Source: Neisseriaceae bacterium (lineage in GTDB: Bacteria > Pseudomonadota > Gammaproteobacteria > Burkholderiales > Neisseriaceae). Taken from it: 6,754 nucleotides of DNA. The stretch spans positions 1 through 6,754 of the forward strand of contig JAGNPU010000100.1 of NCBI GenBank assembly GCA_017989485.1, in the 5' to 3' direction. Below are positions 6,736 to 6,754 of this stretch, piece by piece; within the stretch, counting starts at the first letter, position 1; each line of letters opens with the position of its first letter. The notes beneath the pieces are model-generated. The model was given only the letters and a program-made list of their open reading frames with translations. It searched no databases and was not told the origin of the DNA. Both the position numbers and the translations under genes were made by a program.

Positions 6736-6754
6736 CTCCTCATGCACACATGGT

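Noticed and set aside
6729..6740. AGGCAGCCT resembles the Kingella-type DNA-uptake sequence dialect.
   Set aside because: The match lacks the final GAA and the essential CTG core, and the bases are explained by the terminator stem. No other copy was found in the window.
1..6754. CRISPR arrays, insertion sequences, tRNA or rRNA genes, phage genes.
   Set aside because: I saw no regular repeats, transposase motifs, terminal repeats or structural RNA signatures; the region reads as a core metabolic operon.

Overview
The window holds most of a sulfur-assimilation operon on the + strand, followed by one unrecognised gene and a terminator that belongs to the opposite strand. The DNA is moderately GC-rich. 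The CysJ, CysI, CysT, CysW and CysA proteins resemble their enterobacterial counterparts closely, but gene order and spacing differ. This fits a beta- or gammaproteobacterium. I looked for neisserial DNA-uptake sequences and found no convincing one, so I do not assign a genus.

Layout: 1-202 is the 3' end of cysJ (sulfite reductase flavoprotein). 203-289 is an 87-nt gap with a 23-codon mini-ORF and a bulged hairpin. 290-2050 is cysI (sulfite reductase hemoprotein). 2070-3107 is a sulfate/thiosulfate-binding protein of the Sbp/CysP family, here with a lipoprotein signal. 3131-3967, 3964-4857 and 4854-5939 are cysT, cysW and cysA, joined by two ATGA stop/start overlaps. 5940-6061 is a short intergenic region with a strong imperfect palindrome over a possible promoter. 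6062-6598 encodes a 178-aa soluble protein that I cannot name. 6599-6676 contains mutually exclusive inverted repeats, and 6711-6735 is an intrinsic terminator read on the minus strand.

How the genes work together: the binding protein captures sulfate (or thiosulfate) outside the inner membrane. CysT and CysW form the membrane channel and CysA drives it with ATP. CysJ and CysI carry out the last reductive step, sulfite to sulfide, with NADPH electrons. The activation steps between uptake and sulfite (ATP sulfurylase, APS/PAPS reductase) are not in the window and may lie upstream of cysJ or elsewhere. Gaps of 0 to about 90 nt and the overlaps suggest that cysJ to cysA is one transcription unit. 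I see no wholly new system. The points most worth checking are the altered ligand position and lipid anchor of the binding protein, the palindrome at 5985-6013, the alternative hairpins after the unknown gene, and the unknown gene itself.
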